Assembly (NCBI GenBank): GCA_024803745.1
Contig: JANJXV010000101.1
Coordinates: 1,567,001-1,631,000 of the forward strand
Source: Megascapheus bottae
Taxonomy: Eukaryota; Chordata; Mammalia; Rodentia; Geomyidae
Length of the DNA stretch: 64,000 nucleotides
Direction: 5' to 3'
Shown here: in pieces, positions 44,705-57,159 of the stretch
Layout: every line of letters starts with the position of its first letter
Numbering within the stretch: the stretch's first letter is position 1
Translations under genes and position numbers: made by a program
The notes under the pieces: generated by a model
Told to the model about the DNA's origin: nothing
Database searches by the model: none
The model's input: the letters and a program-made list of their open reading frames with translations, nothing else

Positions 44705-45525
44705 GAAGTCTTACTTTATTAGAACACAGTCTAACAAATTACCCTTTATTTTACTGACCAGTACCTCATTGTGACCTGGAAAAAAAATACAACTAACATG
44801 GCAGCAAACCTTCAAAAATACCATGAGATTTATATCGGCCAAAAAAACTGCTAAGAAAAAGTTTATTCCCCAATACAGATGAAAAATTTGACCTACAGTA
44901 GCAAGAAAAACAACAAAAAAGAAAGAGCTGGACAAACACAAAATGGAGAAAGAAGATAAGAATTGTGATTTCTTTCAAAATTGTAATCATTAAATAAAAT
45001 AAAATTTGCTTATTTTCATCTTCAAGGAATCCAAATGGTTTACATTATATCTAGCATACAGACTATTACTAAATAATAACAGTTAACAATATCACAAAGT
45101 ATAAAGGTTTTCAGAAACATAAAAATGTTAGAAGGTATTTCAGATACTTCTTTGATTCGAATTAGAGAAGATATGTCTAATTATGACATGATATCAAAAG
45201 GAATGCTGTATAAACTAAGTAAGCAAAGATATTTGCCAGTAATATTAAAAGTAATTCCTGAATGTTTCTCAAGTATGTGAAATACTGAGAAAATCAATGC
45301 CTAGCATGACAGTGCCACTTGTCAAAACAGTCTGTTAATTATCTTTATCATGCTCTTGGCAAAATAGGATACTGTTGGATAAATAACATCTTCACATAAT
45401 TTAAATCCATGCTATGTTTTATTAATTTAGATCCTCCGTTTACCCCAAGAGGGGGTGGAGATGATTGGCTACATCTTCTGTTGCAAATATACACAAAGCC
45501 TTATTTGCAATGGAACAAAAACACA
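44705..45525. other. Unique DNA, no gene seen
   Basis: Minus frames at 44711-44990 are Phe/Leu/Val-rich and could read as membrane-like, but this follows from A-rich plus-strand DNA. There is no domain. Confidence 0.4.
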
Positions 45526-45529
45526 AATT

Positions 45530-45730
45530 TAGAATTGGATTGACGAATGTCCAAAACCCAACTCTACTACTTCAGTGCCTGTCTTTGCACAAATTATATC
45601 ATACTACTGACCTACCGTGTCTCTATACATTAAAAATAAACAGTGCCAATAATCAGATCCCTCATAGGGTCCGGTAAGAAAAACAATGAGATGTTATTTG
45701 TGAAGTTCTGGCAACACAGTAGGGATTTGA
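45530..45730 (-). mobile_element. MIR SINE
   Basis: 'ccaaaacccaactctactac', 'aataatcagatccctcatag' and 'gttctggcaacacagtaggg' match the antisense MIR from its right end through core to left end. Confidence 0.7.
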
Positions 45731-45820
45731 TTGCTGTGAATTTTTTTTATCTCCTTCCCATTTTTACCTTTCTGTCCTTGCTTTCATACCTAGATCTTCA
45801 CAAGGCAAGTTGATCTGGAG

Positions 45821-45914
45821 GGAAAACAGAAAGAAGGAAGAAATAAAGGGGGGGAGAAGGGAAGGAGGAATAGAGGGAAGGAATGGAGGGAGGGAGAGAA
45901 GAAGACAAAGAGGA
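45821..45914. repeat. Purine-rich (GAAG/GGGA) tract
   Basis: About 90 bp of almost only A and G, directly upstream of a SINE. Simple-sequence DNA. Confidence 0.85.
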
Positions 45915-45916
45915 AT

Positions 45917-46122
45917 TCACCTTACCAGAGGCTTACACCTGTAATCCTAGCTACTCAGGAGATTGAGATCTGAAGATGGAGGTTGGAAGCTAGCATGGGA
46001 CAGGAAAGTCTGTGAGACTCTTTAACCACCAAAATTCAGACGTGGAGCTGTGGCTCAAGGGGTAGAACTACAAGGAACAGAGCTAGGTCCCTAAGTTTAA
46101 ATCCTAGTGCCAGCACCAAAAC
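45917..46122 (+). mobile_element. IDL-type composite SINE
   Basis: Head 'tgtaatcctagctactcagg', 'gaaagtctgtgagactcttt', right module 'gagctgtggctcaaggggta' and the end 'aatcctagtgccagcacc'. A deletion removes part of the middle. Confidence 0.85.
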
Positions 46123-46124
46123 AA

Positions 46125-47745
46125 AGAAACTCACCTTAAATTCAAAGAATGTTCTAGGGAAAAGGAACTGTAAACAGCAACAGGCTCAAATCCCCTGATT
46201 ATACAGATTGTGAAACAGACCACATCAGGATCATGCTATAGACACATGCATGCGCAGGGACCATTTCCTCTTATCCTCCAGAAATGACTAAAACTAGAGG
46301 CCATTGGGGAAAAAAAAACCTTCAACTTCCAGGGCTCAAAGGGCTGATTGTTCCATGGCCACAAAGTTCCCTTTTACCCAGTTTATACAAGATGTGGTAG
46401 GTGGTAAACTAGAAGTTAAAAAATATAAGCAACATTTCTTTTCTGGACTGTCCTATGTCCTTGTGAGAATTGCTTGTTCATGCAATTCTCAGAGAACACC
46501 CCTTGGGCACAGCACAAGGGCTCCACCTTCAACCTCAGAATGAAGAGGAACTTTTCAAAAATGCTATCTGAATCTTTAAAAAGCAGATCAGAAATGCAGT
46601 CTCTTCTTACAAAACGTGAACCATATAACATTTCACTTTGCAAGCTTTCATCCCAAGAATTTTATTCTCCACTGGTGAAATCACACAGGTAAAATTTTAA
46701 AATAGGGTTTTAAAAAAACTATTGCATTTCCTTTTAAGTTCTTCATCATTCATGCTGCTGTGTCATTTTCTTTATAGTTGCAACAGAAGCTGATGAGCTC
46801 TTGCATTCTAATTCTCCTAGAGCTTCACTCCAGTGGACTTAGGGTTTTGCAACAAAGAAAAAGGTTAATCTTTGCTCAGTAGATCTATTCATAAATTATT
46901 CTTTATATTCCAATAAATACTTGGCAGTTTGGGGAAGAGAAACTTCAATCATGACAAAAGAAAATAAAATTCAGTGCTATTCAGAGCCATTACTTAGACT
47001 TTGAAGATTAGTTTTTACCAATCACATTGGTGAGTGATATAGTTTATATTAAAAACCACATAAAATATTCTCTTAATTCACAGAGTAAAACTCCCAAATA
47101 TAGGTTAACTCCTAAAGAAGGTGATATCGTGACATCACAGAATGGAAGGCCATCTTTCTTCTATCATCTACTTATAGATGTTGGTATGTGCACCCTGTTT
47201 TTTCTTTCTGGCTCTACCACATTCTCAGATGTCTAAGTCTTGATAAAAAGTAGTCACAGATACTCAAAGGAAAGGGACTATCTAGCTAAGGAAAGCTAGA
47301 AAAAATTATATCCAGAGCTCTTACCTTTCCTTTATTCTGATTACAAACCTGAACTCAGAAATGTAAGTTTGGTGAGTCCCAAAAATGTTGGAAAGGGTTG
47401 ATTACCCCCATCGGAGCAAGGATTAAAAGCAAGTCCTATTTTCGTTGTATTTTTTTATTCAGCACCCAAACTTTTCAATGTGTCTTGCTCATTTATAATC
47501 TCCTATATTTGAAATTTAAAGAGCAGTTGTTAAAAGCTTAGTTCCATGGTAGGTGTTCTTAAAATGTATTCTATCCTCTATAATGATGTGGTGGCTTAGT
47601 TATTCTATTATGGCGTGTTTATCATTGAGAGAACAGAGTGTAAAGAAATTAAATAAGCCCAGAGTTGAGTCAGTGGACCAGAAAACCTGAACTCTCAATC
47701 CCTCTGCTGTATACCACAACCCTCCCTATAATCCATATGCAAATG
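46125..47745. other. Unique DNA, no gene seen
   Basis: Frames at 46304-46692 overlap on both strands without a domain. No repeat recognised. Confidence 0.4.
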
Positions 47746-47749
47746 AGTA

Positions 47750-47900
47750 CCCAATTCAATTCAACAAATGTTTCAGAGCAATTTATATTTAGCAAGACAT
47801 TGTACTTTATGAGAATGAAGCATAGAAATATTAGAGGACTTGCCTGAAATCTCAGAACACTTTCGCAAATGTCCATACTAGAACTCAAGTACTAAACATT
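47750..47900 (-). mobile_element. Possible L2/MIR-type fragment
   Basis: 'attcaacaaatgtttcagag' and 'tagcaagacattgtacttta' loosely match the complement of the L2 3' end. The following 'gaggacttgcctgaaatctc' is MIR-like. Tentative. Confidence 0.4.
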
Positions 47901-48162
47901 GGGCCTGAAGAGCAAGCAACAAGACAAGTTGAAAGAGAACAAGCTCTGGAAATGAGACACATTGGTCCTCAGAATCCAGGCCCATCACATCCAATGTATG
48001 ACATAGGTCTAAAGTGAACCTTACTTATTTTACATCCCCACCAATTAACTAAATTAAATATTAGGTACTGCTCTGCAATTTTATAGAACTTTTTACTTTG
48101 TTTAACACATTCTAGTCTTCTTCGCTGCAAATGAAGTAGATACTCCTCTTAAAAACAATGTG

Positions 48163-48280
48163 AACACAGTAGTGGTTCTTGCCTGTAAAACAAGGTTTTG
48201 AAAGGTGAGATGGGAGGATCATGAATTCAAGGGTCACCCTGGAATACATTTTGAAATCCTCTCTAAAAACCACAAAGGAA
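48163..48280 (+). mobile_element. B1-like SINE fragment
   Basis: 'cacagtagtggttcttgcct', 'gaggatcatgaattcaaggg' and 'tcaccctggaatacattttg' give B1/7SL-like order. Old and short. Confidence 0.6.
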
Positions 48281-48284
48281 AGAA

Positions 48285-50435
48285 AAAGAAAATATGGTTT
48301 CAGAAATATAAAAGCCACATATAGTTTTTCAGATAAAATAAAGGACTCTCAACTAAATTGGAATTTCAGAACCAAATTTTCAGTTCAAGGATGTCTTGAA
48401 TATTGCATGTTTATCTAAAATTAAAATTTTACTGGGCAGTTCATATATGTTTGCTAAATATGGCAACCTAAAAATGGCTGTGCTTGAAATAACTAAGAAT
48501 TTCTTGGAATATCATTCAAAACAGAACAAAAATTTCTTCCTCCTAGAAATTAAAATATCTTAAGATGTCAATAACAAAAAAAACCCATAAGGAAAAGAAA
48601 GGAAGGACTTTGAAACTAATTTCCCTTGGGATACATAGCCACTGTAATTAGCAGAAGCATTTGGAAATGACCCATATATTGCTTAGAAATTTTGATCAAT
48701 AATACTTCTAATCTTTTGCCCATTCTCCTCAAGATTTAATTTTTGGAATCCTATTTATTCAAAAGATGTTAGACATTGTCATTTTATTGGTTTATTTTCA
48801 CCTGTGAACTTTGACCCATAATGGAGACTTTTGTTTTGTATGGTCTGCTCTCCTCCCTTGGCCTACAAAGGAGACCCTTTGGACTGGACATGGAGATCAG
48901 AACAGATGCTCCAGTGCACAATATCCAGACTCGGAGCACAGATTTATTTCCTCCAAGTCAGTTTTGCTCAGTGAAGTTTCCCCAGACTCTCAACCACTGC
49001 CAAGGTTAATGTAGGCCCTGACTCTGACTGCTGATTCATATTAATTGAGACAATCAATGATCTTGTTTCATACAGTGTCTGTTTTTAATATAACCTATTT
49101 GATGAGGCTGTATTAATTTAGGAGAAATATGCACTGGCATTCTGGCATGCACCTTTCCTAATTATCTCACAGCTCTCATTCCGCAGTGAAATTAGACTGT
49201 GGTTATCACGGTTAATGGAAGCCCATAGCTCTTAGCTAAGTGATCTCCTCCAGTGGAAAGTCATCGTTTCTTGCTCCTGGCTACATAAACATGATTGTGC
49301 TATCTAAGCAATCCCCTGTGGCTGTGGATGTGAATGTTTTAACAAAATATTCTGCTTTAGAGCTACAGGGTGGCACCTCATTTCTATAAGTAGGAGGATA
49401 ACAAGATTGGAATGGGAGGACTGTGAAAGGAAAAGTTACCCAATAACAGAAGTGAGACAAGGAGAAGCAGTTTTCAAGGGTGTGCAGGCAATAGGAAGCC
49501 TGACCTGGTAGTTATGTGTTCAGGTTCAAAAGAAATCCTTTATATGTTCCCTTATGCTTCTCTTGAGTTCTACATCACCTATCTCGCACTGCCCATTTTT
49601 CTTTTAAGAACTCAGTAGAATCTTGGTCCAAATGAGGACTTACTCTTCTGTGTGCCTGTCCACTCTTTTCAATCATTCACTTACTAAGTGCCTACATCCC
49701 TCACTAGAAAGAAACCAGTCACTTCCTGCATGAAACATGAATCCATGAGGCAGGCAGCTCCACAAGTTAATTTAAGTCAATCATTACAAATTGTAAATAC
49801 ACTAAGAATTTTTAATGGATTGATTTGATACAAAATGATCTGGCAAAACAATTTTTGAAAGAGGGACAACATCTGGGCTGAAACTGTTGTGATTACAAAC
49901 ATTCAGTTATCGGGAGAACCAAGAAAAGAAAATGAGCCCGTGAAGGAATAGTACTCATGAAATCCTGAAGCAGGACCCTTTCTTATTCTAGAAACCAAGG
50001 CAAGGCTAGAGTATGAGGAGTCATGCAGAGAATACAAGAGAGACTGATTATAAGCTTCCACCAAAGGGGCCTTTTGCCTTCCCATGTTCCTTCTACCAGT
50101 GGACCCTGAAAAGGGGTTGACAGCACATCATTCCCCTGGCCTACTGGGCAAATATGTAACTTAAAAGGAAGTAATGACACAGTGCTCATCTTGTATTACT
50201 GACTATGCCAGTGAGGATGCCTGGATCAAATAGAAATGTTAGAAAGTTGAGCCAACTGTAGTTGCATTTATTTAAATGGACTATGAATTCCAGTTTTATC
50301 TGTGAAAACAGGAAGCCAGTCCATTTCTGAAAGACTTGTTATTTACAGTAGGCAGTGTTTGGTAAGCTATTTTCACCAACAAGACACTGCTTATATATTT
50401 CCACTTCTTTAAGGCTTACATTCAGAGTAGATTTA
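48285..50435. other. Unique DNA with a non-repeat island at 49030-49380
   Basis: Frames at 48811-49014 are open in two phases with unremarkable composition. 49030-49380 is non-repetitive, has balanced composition and several TAAT/ATTA words ('tttcctaattatctcacagc'). It could be conserved regulatory DNA, but conservation was not tested. Confidence 0.35.
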
Positions 50436-50439
50436 TTTG

Positions 50440-50565
50440 TTTTCATTCTAAAGATAAAAGACTCAGGAACAGATATAGCAATGAACTAAAATTGGGAGTA
50501 TTAGTGTTTGAACCCAAGGCAATCAAGTCCAGAATACATATCCTTAATCATGATTACTAGCAGCC
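50440..50565 (+). mobile_element. MIR SINE fragment
   Basis: 'tgtttgaacccaaggcaatc' and 'catatccttaatcatgatta' match the right end of MIR. Confidence 0.6.
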
Positions 50566-50569
50566 AAAA

Positions 50570-51090
50570 TTCATCTTGGGAAGCTAATCAAACCATTAAG
50601 GTGCATCAGTATTTAATGCACTGAGATGGCAGCAAGATATTTGACATGTCAAAGAGTATACTTGCCCTGAATGTGCATTAGGTAGAAGATATGAAATACA
50701 TCTTTAATGAATTTCCATATCTCTGCTTTCTTAGTTATAAGAAAAGATTATCTAGTCACACTTCAAATGGTTCCACTGTTGCTATAGAAACTGCTTTCCT
50801 TTAAGTTTTTGAGGTGACTGTCAGCTTGTAAAACACTCAGTGCTAGCAGCAACACAGCACTAATGGATGCCTTTAGGAAATTCTAATTTCCCCCAATGTT
50901 CTCCATCCTCTAACTTTTTTTCCCCAAATCAACTTACATACGGAACCTAATGAGAATCAGTGTACTTGCTAGGCAAACATAGTTGTAAATCAAACTGTGG
51001 GTCTCAGGCCAGGGCATAACCCTGGGAAGACCTCCCAAGATCCTTCTGTAAATGACTTATTTCCCCTGAAGTTTCTGGGTCTCTGACAAA
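50570..51090. other. Unique DNA, no gene seen
   Basis: No repeat or gene recognised. Confidence 0.4.
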
Positions 51091-51091
51091 G

Positions 51092-51235
51092 GCAATGAAG
51101 GAGAAAGAAATAGGAGAAAGAAGAGGAGAAGGAGGAAGGGAGGGAGGAAGAAGAAAAGGAAAAGGAGAGGCTTCAGCGTGGAGGAGAAGGAGGAGGAGGA
51201 GGAAGAGGAAATGAAGAAAAAGAAGAAGAAGAAAT
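51092..51235. repeat. GA-rich (GGA/GAA) tract
   Basis: A purine-rich simple repeat of about 140 bp interrupted at 51165-51180. The Glu/Lys-rich and Leu/Phe-rich frames on either strand are by-products. Confidence 0.85.
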
Positions 51236-51574
51236 TTACCCACCTTTATTCAGCAGTGTTAAGAGCCTATTCGCTACCTTCTCTTTCTTCTGTCTTCAAT
51301 CCTCCACTTCCAGCACACAGGGGGACCTTTTACCTCTCTCCTCACATTTCTATTCCAGATCCAGAACACTATTTCTTCCACCCCTTTTTGCTTTTCCTGC
51401 CACCTCATTTTTAATATAAGCATTGATGATTTTAATTCCTAGTGTATCCTACACATGCCCAATCTCTTACTTTTCTATTCTTATTATTGTTTCTGATTTT
51501 TATTTACCATACTTAAATGTATAGTTTGTCTTTGAAGTATTGTTATTGTAACCATGGTCTTCTCTCTTCTGAGT

Positions 51575-52262
51575 GGTAGTGAGGAAATGGAGATTTGTGT
51601 GTGGCATATAAACAACGGGCTTGATTTTGTAAGGGTAGTATTCTGTGTTCTCATATAAGATCTGAGATTAGAGAAGACATAGAAAGGGAAAGGGGAGTTA
51701 AGAAAGAGGTTGATACATAAAGTGGCAACTCCTTTTTTGTACACCTACTTAAAGATAGCTTTTAAAAAAAACACAAAAATTAACTAGATCTAAAATACTT
51801 GGGCATAAGAAATTATACAGGTCTCTAGGCATTCACATATAGTGAAACCAAAGGAGGAGACAGGAGAAGAACAGAAAGGCACACTGCCTATGTGCATCTG
51901 ATCATCCAAAATACTATATATCCACATGAACTCCAGGAAATGAAAGTGAGGGGTTTTTTTTCTTTTTAGTTTCTCTTGTCTTTCCATTTTGTTCTGTCTG
52001 TTTATCTGTCTGTGGGAGTTTAAAGGGAGGCACAGAAATGGAGAGACAAAGGATAAACAAATGCAGCAGTGGGGCTCACTGGACACTATGCTGAAAATTG
52101 TTGAATACAAGTTGTGTACAACTTGTGAGTGGGGGAATGGGAGGGAAAGCCTGAGAGAGAGCAAGGGAAGAGGTGACATTACCCAAAAAAGAACTGTACT
52201 TTTTACCGAACTGTAGCCCGTCTGTACATCCCCTTCACTATAATTTTTAAAATTACAATTAC
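51575..52262 (+). mobile_element. Probable old L1 3' UTR pieces
   Basis: 51690-51775 ('gatacataaagtggcaactc' then 'tgtacacctacttaaag') resembles the end of the 9790-10312 element. 51960-52260, ending 'tagcccgtctgtacatcccc' and 'ttcactataatttttaaaat', looks like another old L1 terminus. Diverged; strand and limits are tentative. Confidence 0.4.
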
Positions 52263-52264
52263 TT

Positions 52265-52705
52265 TTAAAAGGGAGTTGACATGATATGAACATTCAGAAT
52301 GTCACAGCAGAACCCATTGCTTTGTACATTAATGTGTATCAATAAGAAAATGCCAAAAGGGTAAGCTCATGATAACTAAATGAAACTATTCTTTCTGGAG
52401 AAAGAAGCTAATAGGAGAAAAGTGAACTTAAACATTATATGCAGGAGGAAATAAAAAGGTATTTTCAAACTTATGGTAAGAAATAATACTTTGAAACTTT
52501 TTTTCACTGCTAACAGAATTCTGAAAGGCCATGGGGAAATTAAAACATCATCCACATTTTCCTGGGGGGGGAATCTTTTATCCAGACAGAATACTGCAAA
52601 TGCAAAAATTTTAATTGCATTGTCATCATATCTAACCGAGGAAGGTGTTCCTTTCTAAATTTTTTTGTCTAAAGCATCCTCTCAGAACATTTTTGAGGAG
52701 AAAAA
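52265..52705. other. Unique DNA, no gene seen
   Basis: No named repeat or gene. A run of eight G is at about 52564-52571. Confidence 0.4.
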
Positions 52706-52709
52706 ACTG

Positions 52710-52893
52710 CATATTTGTTTATTTGAAATTGGATAGGAAAGGGGGGAAAACAAGATGAGAGTGGGGGTGGAGGAGGGAAATGGGGACCAAGACATGAGAA
52801 AGGGTATCAATGTATGTGAAGTAATGCACCTCCCATCTGGCAAATGTAATGTAACCCTTCTATTAATTACATTAAAAATTATATGCAAAAAAA
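52710..52893 (+). mobile_element. L1 3' UTR end with A-tail
   Basis: Starts 'atatttgtttatttgaaatt', with a G-rich tract at 52740-52785 ('gagtgggggtggaggaggga'), and ends 'taattacattaaaaattata' plus A-run. It is 5'-truncated. Older variant like 26265. Confidence 0.9.
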
Positions 52894-52974
52894 GATGTCT
52901 AGGAGAAATCCTTTGACAACCTGAGTTAATATAATGGAATGCTATTGGAAAGTGAATATATAGATGTAGTTATA

Positions 52975-52975
52975 C

Positions 52976-53006
<31 letters not shown>
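52975..53006. repeat. (TA)n(CA)n microsatellite
   Basis: A TA run followed by CA repeats, about 30 bp. Confidence 0.9.
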
Positions 53007-53105
53007 GCTGTGACATTGCCATTCATAAGCAAATGATAATTTAGCTTTGTCTTCAAGTGAGATTGAATATAAACTAACTTTCAAGTTCAAAAAGCCATCG
53101 TTAAT

Positions 53106-53480
53106 CTTCATACATAAGGACATATAATGTGAAGCCAATTGAAAGGACCTCCAGGATAGTGAAACAAAAGCCATATAATGAATGATTGTTGTCCTTAATG
53201 TACTATGTTGTCTCTCATCTCCTTTGCTGTCCCTTGGTTATCTCACATTGGTATAGTATCTCACTTTGTTATCTGATATATTGAATTTATTTGTATTTGG
53301 ATATTTGAAATTTAATAGGGAAGGGGGGAAAACCAAGACGGGTGGGGGGTGTGGGGGGGGAGGGAAATGGGTACCAAGACATGTGAAAGGGTATCAATGT
53401 ATGTGAATTAATGCACCTTCTATCTGGCAAATATCGTGTAACCCTTTTACTAATTACAATAAAAAAAGGTAAAAAAAAAA
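53106..53480 (+). mobile_element. L1 3' UTR with A-tail, young-looking
   Basis: A 5'-truncated 3' UTR from 'cttcatacataaggacatat' to 'ttacaataaaaaaaggtaaa'. G-rich tract at 53323-53363 with a GTG interruption. Shares 'cacattggtatagtatctc' with the next copy but not with 41066. Confidence 0.93.
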
Positions 53481-53504
53481 CACAGACCTAGCTCCCTTCG
53501 TTAC

Positions 53505-53759
53505 CTGTCCCTTGGTTATCTCACATTGGTATAGTATCTCACTTTGTTATCTGATATATTGAATTTATTTGTATTTGGATATTTGAAATTTGATAGGGAA
53601 GGGGGGAAAACCAAGACGGGTGGGGGGTGTGGGGGGGAGGGAAATGGGTGCCAAGACATGTGAAAGGGTATCAATGTATGTGAATTAATGCAACTTCTAT
53701 CTGGCAAATATCATGTAACCCTTTTACCAATTACAATAAAAAATAAAATAAAAAAAAAC
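53505..53759 (+). mobile_element. L1 3' UTR with A-tail, tandem neighbour
   Basis: From 'ctgtcccttggttatctcac' to 'ttacaataaaaaataaaata'. Almost identical over its length to 53220-53470, including the private 'cacattgg' variant. Only about 25 bp separates the two copies. Confidence 0.93.
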
Positions 53760-53761
53760 AA

Positions 53762-54870
53762 GGTGGTAAGTTTGCAGTAAGGAGGGAAAGAAGGAAGTTG
53801 AAGTGTACAGTAGAGACAAGAAAGGCTACCACAACCACTTAGGTAAGAGTTCTGACCAGCCATTTCAACTGTCTCCAACTTACTACTCTAGAAGGATCTT
53901 CTTCTCGCTAGGGTACGGTGATCAGCGTTTGGATTCTTTACTTTCCCCTTCTCTGACCTGTGGCCTTAGGAATTGAATCCATTTCAAGTAGTGCCTATGT
54001 ACTGATGTGATCCCCAGTGTTCATCTTGAGTACTGCCTGTGCTCTTTTGATATGGACATGTGGGCCATCTAATGCACCACTGCTAATACAGGACCCTTGA
54101 ACATGTGCCCCACGTCAGCCATCCCAGCCAGTCAGAATCAATGGCAGCACCACCTACTTACTTCTGTTTTCCCCAACAACATTCTATTCAAAACAACTCT
54201 TCCCTGTCACTCCCAAAGGTCTTCCACAGGCACGTTTGTTCCCTAGCATTCATTCCCCACACTGCCAGACACAGGCATTTCCTTTTCTTTTGAAGAACAG
54301 CAACTTGCCACATCACAATTCTGAGGAAACATTTACTATGGTTTACCTCTGCTCCTAGAACCAACTCTTACTGTAGTCAAAAGTCCCTGCATCATCTGTT
54401 CCCTCCCAATGACCACTTTTCCTCCTCCTCCTCCTCTATTCAAAATATACCAGTGCCTTGAGCATGGGAAGTCCCATTGGAACGGAGCCCATGAAGTCAT
54501 TCTCTTTTCACTCTTAGGGAAAGGATTTTAAATAAAATTCAAAGTTTCTCTTGGATGCTATATCATAATCTCTGGTTTGGTTCTTTGTACACTGTCCCTC
54601 TTTCTGTCCTTGGAGTCAGTCCTTCAAAAACCCTTGTCATTGCAAATTCCTCTCCTTATCTGGAAATTATGTTCCCATCTCCACACAGGATCCACTGCTT
54701 TTCCCTATACAGGACTGACAGTGATCCACAATTAAATATTCCAGGATGCGTTCTGATTTGATTACTCATTCTAGTAAAAGGCCACATGGGGCTTCAACAA
54801 AACACTGCACAGTGGGAGAAGGGTTTGGCAATTCAAATCAAGATGATCCTGAAGACTTTGCATATATTTG
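53762..54870. other. Unique DNA, no gene seen
   Basis: Plus frames 54105-54293 and 54555-54761 are short and domain-free. A (CTC)n run lies at about 54421-54436. A possible SINE scrap sits at 53965-54015 but is too diverged to call. Confidence 0.4.
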
Positions 54871-54873
54871 TTT

Positions 54874-54948
54874 CCTCCATTAGTCTGCTCTCTGAACATA
54901 CAATATTTACTGCCTCCATTGGTCTGCTCTCTATACATATATTTACTG
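54874..54948 (+). repeat. Two-copy 39-bp direct repeat
   Basis: Copies at 54874-54912 and 54913-54948 share 'cctccatt', 'gtctgctctct' and 'atatttactg'. The second lacks a few bases. A small tandem duplication. Confidence 0.85.
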
Positions 54949-54954
54949 CCCCTG

Positions 54955-56385
54955 TAGTATATCAGGCATCATATACATTTTGAAGGGTGACTATCAGCAA
55001 ATGTAGGTGAAAAGTACACCTTACTCCTGCAACCACTCATGATACTCATATGTCCAAATACACTTCAAATGAAAACCAGTATCTGCTCTAATGCAAATTG
55101 ATCTGCAAACCTTCCTTGGTTCATAGTACACATAACATATTACATTTTAATGTAGATCTGTTTCATTATCTCTGTACATGCTCTTTTCCACATTAAATTA
55201 GGTCTTATCCTTCTGTATCACAAGAGTAGACTATAGCACAGTATCAGCAACACAAACATTTGCCTCACATTACCAACTCAAAAGACACAAAATGACTGGG
55301 AAAAAAAACCTTCAAAATATCTCTGTTTTTTCCATTTACCTTCATCCAAATTCCCCTCCATCCCCCCATTTCCTCATGACCGCTTTCAATTGTTAAAAGG
55401 AGCACATCATGGAGAGAGGAGGATGGATTTTTCTTCTACTCTATAAATACATACTTCGTAGACATATGTATACAAATATACATATTGCATAAGCAAATTT
55501 AATGTATCTTAAAATATAATTTATAAGAGGACAACACTTTTCCAAATGCAACTCAGCAATATGAATTTTGAAAATAGGGTTGTTTCACAGTCATTGGGTG
55601 ACTGAAAGGTGACTTTCACCCGCAACTACATTAGTTAGTCAGCAATTCAATTTTGTCAGATCTGTAAGAGGGGGTAATAGCTGCAAATTGTCCTGACAGA
55701 TGCTACCAGCTGCTTCTGTAAAGCAACAGTTATACAACTTGCTCTCTCTCAGTTTGAAGCAGAAAGAAAAAAATTTTCTTTAACAGTTATTTTCCATTTT
55801 CAAGTTTGGAATTAAAAGTCTGAAACTGCCTCTGTGCACAGTACACAAAAGCCAGTTCACAAAAGCTACTCTGATACATAATTTTAACTGCTGACTCATT
55901 TTTTCACAATTTGACCACATTTTAATGTTTCCATGAAATTTTACACTACATCTGAAATAATACCGCATTTTTTTTCAAGAACTGTTCAGATCCTTCACTT
56001 CATGAAGCCTAAAAACCATGGTGAGTGGTGTGTTCAGTGTATAATGCAGGGAGTACTTGCCACAGGTCCAAGCAGGAGAAACTGAAGTTCCAGGAAATCA
56101 GAATGTGACTACTACAAAATAAGTGTCTTGATTCCTGTTCCTTCATTCAACAACAGTAACATTCAACTCCACATGAGAAAACCATTCATATCAGGAAATC
56201 ATTCTACCTTTAATTCGTGCTATTTATTCAAACTCAACAACACCACCTGTGATTTTCATGGTCTCCAGAGTGTCATGCATATGCTCTGTTCTTATAACTC
56301 AGTCTTACTCCCAAGGCATGGCGCACTGACTATCTTCTCCTGGGAGGACTTCCTCGAAATTCTTCAGCAGCCCATTCTCCAGCTC
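54955..56385. other. Unique DNA with possible conserved island 55570-55770
   Basis: No named repeat. 55570-55770 is non-repetitive and compositionally balanced. The plus frame 56128-56475 crosses into the antisense L1 and is not a gene. Confidence 0.35.
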
Positions 56386-56391
56386 AGAATC

Positions 56392-57154
56392 ATTTTTAAT
56401 ATATTTTTATTGTACTTAATAGAAGGGTTACATTATATTCACCAGATAGAAGATGCTTTACTTCATAAACATTGATACCCTTTCTCATGTCTTGGTCCCC
56501 ATTTCCCTCCCCCGACCCTCATCTTGTTTTCCCCCCTTCCCTATCCAATTTCAAGTAACCAAATAAACATATATACAATATATCAGATAACAAGGTAAAA
56601 TACTGTAACAATTCGAGGTAACCAAGGGACAGCAAAAGAGATGAGAGATAACATAGTACATTAAGGACAACAATCACTCATTATATGGCTGTTGTTTCTA
56701 TATCCTGGAGGACCTTTCATTTAGCATCATACTATATGGCCTTATGTATCTAGGTTTTGTTCTATTGGAAATCTCTGCTAGGAGAGCCTAAGGTTTCTAC
56801 TGATTATGACAAATGAGGGAAACCATTGAGCCTATGTTCCTTTGAGTCTGGCTTACTTCACTTAAAATGATTTTATTCTAAGTCTTTCCATCTCCTTACA
56901 AATGGGGCGATGTCGTTCTTTCTGACAGCAGCATAGAATTCCATTGTGTATAAATACCACATCTTGTTGATCCACTCATTAACTGCGGGGCATCTGGGTT
57001 GGTTCCATATCTTTGCTATGGTAAATAGTGCTGCAATGAACGTCATTGTGATAGTGGATGTGGTATGTCCTTGTTTCTGGACAACAGGGTAAATGCCAAC
57101 TAGTGGAATTGCTGGGTCATAGGGGAGCTCTAGGTTAAGTCTTTTGAGGAACCA
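56392..57154 (-). mobile_element. L1 3' end, antisense (ORF2 terminus plus 3' UTR)
   Basis: From the inverted tail 'tttttattgtacttaataga' through the C-rich tract (56505-56540), the complement of the ORF2 end ('tccattgtgtataaatacca' near 56940) to the ORF2 region near 57150. It carries about 350 bp of ORF2 complement. Shares 'cattatattcaccagatag' with 58195 but not with 33950, so these two are a subfamily pair. Confidence 0.92.
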
Positions 57155-57159
57155 CCTGT

